Assembly (NCBI RefSeq): GCF_002109495.1
Contig: NZ_LVJN01000015.1
Coordinates: 594,790 to 658,789 of the forward strand
Reading direction: 5' to 3'
Length of the DNA stretch: 64,000 bases
Source of the DNA: Magnetofaba australis IT-1
GTDB lineage: Bacteria > Pseudomonadota > Magnetococcia > Magnetococcales > Magnetococcaceae
Within the stretch, counting starts at the first letter, position 1. Each line of letters starts with the position of its first letter. The translations under genes were made by a program, and so were the position numbers. Below, piece after piece: positions 62,186-64,000 of this stretch. The notes under the pieces were generated by a model. That model did not search any database, had not been told where the DNA came from, and was given only the letters and a program-made list of their open reading frames with translations.

Positions 62186-62465
62186 CTGTGAGATTCCGGT
62201 GTTTTTTTATCTCTCGGGTGATGGTGTTGCGCCCGACACCCAGGACGCGAGAGGTGTCACGAATCCCAGCGCCGTTAAGAGTCATCTCAAGGATTTGACG
62301 TTTTACCTCTGGTTGACGCCCTTTGTGGGTGTAGGTCGTTTGGAAATAGCGGCGTTTACAGTCTGGATTGTCGCAGCGGAAGCGCGGCTTCCCATTGGAC
62401 TGTTTGCCATTCTTTACAACGTTTTGGCTTCCACATTCTGGGCAATGCACGGTAATCATGGCCAT
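62163..62465 (-). CDS. insA: IS1-family InsA, copy 2
   Basis: Identical to the product at 60224-60526: zinc ribbon, helix-turn-helix and the same A7 run (T7 on the plus strand near 62202-62208) before the insB overlap. Confidence 0.92.
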   Translation of the reverse strand: MAMITVHCPECGSQNVVKNGKQSNGKPRFRCDNPDCKRRYFQTTYTHKGRQPEVKRQILEMTLNGAGIRDTSRVLGVGRNTITREIKKHRNLTGESSTSG

Positions 62466-62709
62466 CTGTTTTCTCCACTATCCATGTGAGAACGATGGCC
62501 AAATCCATGCAAGTTTTATACAAAATCAGCTAAACGGAGCCACTACCCAGTGTTTTTGTGCCACTGATCAAAGTCCTTAGCATTCAAGCCTTGTGCTTCT
62601 CCTCGACGATTGTTGGGCGTCTGACCGTAAGCGCCGCGTGCGGGTTGGCCAGTGCGGGGTCTGTGCTGGTTCAGCGGAAACATGACAACCGCCTAAGCCA
62701 AAATATCAG

Positions 62710-63695
62710 TTAGCCGTTCGCCTTTTCAGCCATTTTTTGGGATGGCTGAAAAGACTGCTTTTGGTACGTCGTCCGACGCCGTTCTCTGGCCGCCTCAAGC
62801 TTTTGATCTCGTTCGGCCAGGATCTGCACATGCCGCCCTTCCAGGCGATCCTGTGGGGTGACGTAGTCGATGGCGCTATGGAGCCGCCGGGTGTTGTAAT
62901 GCTCGACGTACTTTCCCACAACCCGCTGGGCATCTTCCAGCGATAATGGCGTCTGAGGCCGAATGCACTCACGCTTCAAACTACCGTGAAAACGCTCCAG
63001 CTTTCCGTTGCTCTGCGGATAGTAAGGCGAAGTCCTCACATGCGTCATGCCGGATTCCCGGATGAACGCCTTAAAATCGTTGGCAACGAACTGCGGCCCA
63101 TTGTCTGAGATCAGCCGCGGCTTAGCTTCCGGATAGGCCTCCTGAGCTCGGAGCAGGACCACTTCAACCTCATCTTCCTTCATCGACTCACGAATCTCCC
63201 CAGTGGAGGATAAAACCTGCTACATCCATCCAGGACACTGCACAGATAGTAGAACGTCCCCTGGATATTCAGATAGGAGATGTCCACATGCCAGTGTTTA
63301 TGCGGTTCCGAAGGCTGTTTGAACCCTGTGCCCTTCTGCGAGGGCGGTGGGCTCCAACGACGCATCAGCCCGGCAGTTCTGAGCACACGCAGCACTGAAG
63401 AGGGGCTGACCGCCACCACGCCTGCATCCAGCATCATGTAGGTCAGGCGCCGATAGCCCTCTGACGGATGTTCATGGAAAAAGGCGACAATCGCTTCCCT
63501 TTCCCAATCGTCCAGCCAAAAATCTCGGGGAATACGGCCATTGTGGTCGTTAACCATTCCATAGCGCTTGCGCCATGAATAGAACTTGCCCCTTTGCACG
63601 CCTATCCAGTTGATAATTCGGCTCGTGTCGATTTCGCTCTTGTCTGACCAAAACGCCACGAAATCCACCACCGAATCCCGTATGTCCGGCTCCAC
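62710..63695 (-). pseudogene. IS3-family orfB transposase, broken by two 1-nt insertions
   Basis: The integrase-core transposase is split into 63695-63180 (GVQRGKFYSWRKRYGM, HKHWHVDISYLNIQGTFYYL) and 63183-62710 (RLISDNGPQFVANDFKAF, SPYYPQSNGKLERFHGSLKR, YNTRRLHSAIDYVTPQDRLE). The family expects SRF(I/V)(L/V)HW(E/D)(I/L)RESM at the join. The DNA gives this (SRFILHWEIRESMKED) only if one base is removed from each of two runs, C4 at 63198-63201 and A4 at 63212-63215. The D-D-E residues lie on both halves, so the product as read is inactive unless these are sequencing errors. Confidence 0.82.
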
Positions 63696-63706
63696 CCAGC
63701 AGCCGT

Positions 63707-64000
63707 TCAGCTCACCCCAAGTACTTTTTTTAGCGCAACATGCGCCTCAAGAAGCTCGGACATAACTTCATTTTTGGTTGCCAACTTCGCTTCTAGTTCG
63801 GCAATCTGTCGGTCACAAGCCTTTTGGCCGCGTTTGTCAGACAAGGCCGCTTCGCCGTTCTCAAACAAAGCCTTTTGCCAGCGATAGTACTGGCTGGGCT
63901 GAATGCCCGCCTCGTCGCACAGATCCGAGAGAACCACCTTCTCGACCAGGTGACGGCGCACATAGCCTACCTTCTGCTCAGACCGTAAATCTCCGCTTCT
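63707..64000 (-). CDS. IS3-family orfA (5' end outside window)
   Basis: 97 codons are visible up to the window edge; the frame remains open to base 64000, so the GTG at 63961 is internal. The helix-turn-helix VRRHLVEKVVLSDLCDEAGI is followed by QPSQYYRWQKALFENGE and a leucine-rich coiled coil (IAELEAKLATKNEVMSELLE). It ends KKVLGVS after the slippery A7 run; a -1 shift there gives KKSTWGELNGCWVEPD and enters orfB. Confidence 0.88.
   Translation of the reverse strand, partial: RSGDLRSEQKVGYVRRHLVEKVVLSDLCDEAGIQPSQYYRWQKALFENGEAALSDKRGQKACDRQIAELEAKLATKNEVMSELLEAHVALKKVLGVS

Larger units (their letters stand above)
61702..62547 (-). mobile_element. IS1-family insertion sequence, copy 2 (inverted)
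   Basis: 846 bp, ends as copy 1, flanked by an 8-bp duplication CAGTGTTT (61694-61701 and 62548-62555). Its own duplication differs from that of copy 1, so the two copies inserted separately and no inversion between them has occurred since. It splits the minus-strand ORF at 61596-62683. Confidence 0.95.
61596..62683 (-). pseudogene. Small ORF split by IS1 copy 2, probably also 5'-truncated by the IS3 element
   Basis: On the minus strand the reading frame runs 62683 to about 62548, is broken by the IS and resumes to a stop at 61596-61598. Removing the IS and one CAGTGTTT copy leaves exactly 78 codons (77 residues). It reads FPLNQHRPRTGQPARGAYGQ, then AKDFDQWHKNT joined to DKSKGDKKSGEGSEP, and ends NVQKRFQNVWEQLTGN. 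The apparent ATG straddles the inferred IS3 end, so the true N-terminus is probably lost. Pro/Gly/Lys-rich; family not recognised. Confidence 0.6.
62683..64000 (-). mobile_element. IS3-family insertion sequence (partial; continues beyond the window)
   Basis: Minus-strand orfA and orfB typical of the IS3 family. The downstream end is inferred near 62683, where TGACAACCGCC could be a TG...CA-type terminus, 27 bp after the transposase stop; this boundary is tentative. The upstream end lies outside the window. The orfA/orfB junction has a run AAAAAAAG (plus-strand 63725-63731 is T7) suited to -1 frameshifting. Confidence 0.8.

Noticed and set aside
60134..62555. Composite transposon made of two IS1 copies
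   Set aside because: Each copy has its own, different 8-bp duplication; a composite unit would show one duplication at the outer ends only.

Overview
The window reads as chromosome of a Gram-negative, GC-rich proteobacterium. RNase Y, an alphaproteobacterial-looking ParE, a stand-alone NifU-type scaffold, an FeoAB locus and a B12-dependent methylmalonyl-CoA pathway together suggest an alphaproteobacterial or Magnetococcales-like (magnetic coccus) lineage. That placement is inference only: there is no rRNA or other decisive marker here, and no magnetosome genes.

Region 1 (1-21.7 kb) is mostly housekeeping. It holds the 3' end of rny, a small STAS gene boxed in by an inverted pair of ~295-bp repeats, cobQ/cbiP, a chemoreceptor with a perfect CRP-type palindrome upstream, a SWIM-finger membrane protein, a LolA-like protein, infA, parE, speA, a TolC-like porin, the nfu-ampD-mpl run (Fe-S scaffold and murein recycling), yqgE, tRNA-Leu(CAG), and a sulfotransferase-like/unknown gene pair.

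Region 2 (21.7-32.8 kb) holds an aldo/keto reductase, the oxidative pentose phosphate operon gnd-zwf-pgl, and a three-gene signalling operon: a GAF membrane sensor, a lipoprotein substrate-binding protein without any transporter, and a 1225-residue hybrid histidine kinase.

Region 3 (32.9-42.7 kb) is a propionate/methylmalonyl-CoA module: prpE on the plus strand, and mce, pccA, pccB, meaB and mcm on the minus strand. Propionate becomes propionyl-CoA, then methylmalonyl-CoA, then succinyl-CoA; the mutase needs B12, to which cobQ contributes.

Region 4 (42.8-53.2 kb) carries stress, envelope and regulatory genes (Hsp20, M48 protease, MarR, CheW, LysR/HdfR-like, an MscS-like channel) and an feoA-feoB-Cys-rich protein iron(II) operon in which feoB is frameshifted.

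Region 5 (53.2-64 kb) is accessory. It contains a podophage-like virion/tail gene remnant with one frameshift, a DUF2459 lipoprotein, an AT-rich patch with an ankyrin gene split by an IS1-family copy, a small membrane protein, a second identical IS1 copy in inverted orientation that splits another small ORF, and an IS3-family element running off the window end.

The most unusual structure is a family of seven intergenic repeats built from strings of mini-hairpins. Their stems differ between copies by compensatory changes, and the copies lie between ordinary genes across the whole window.
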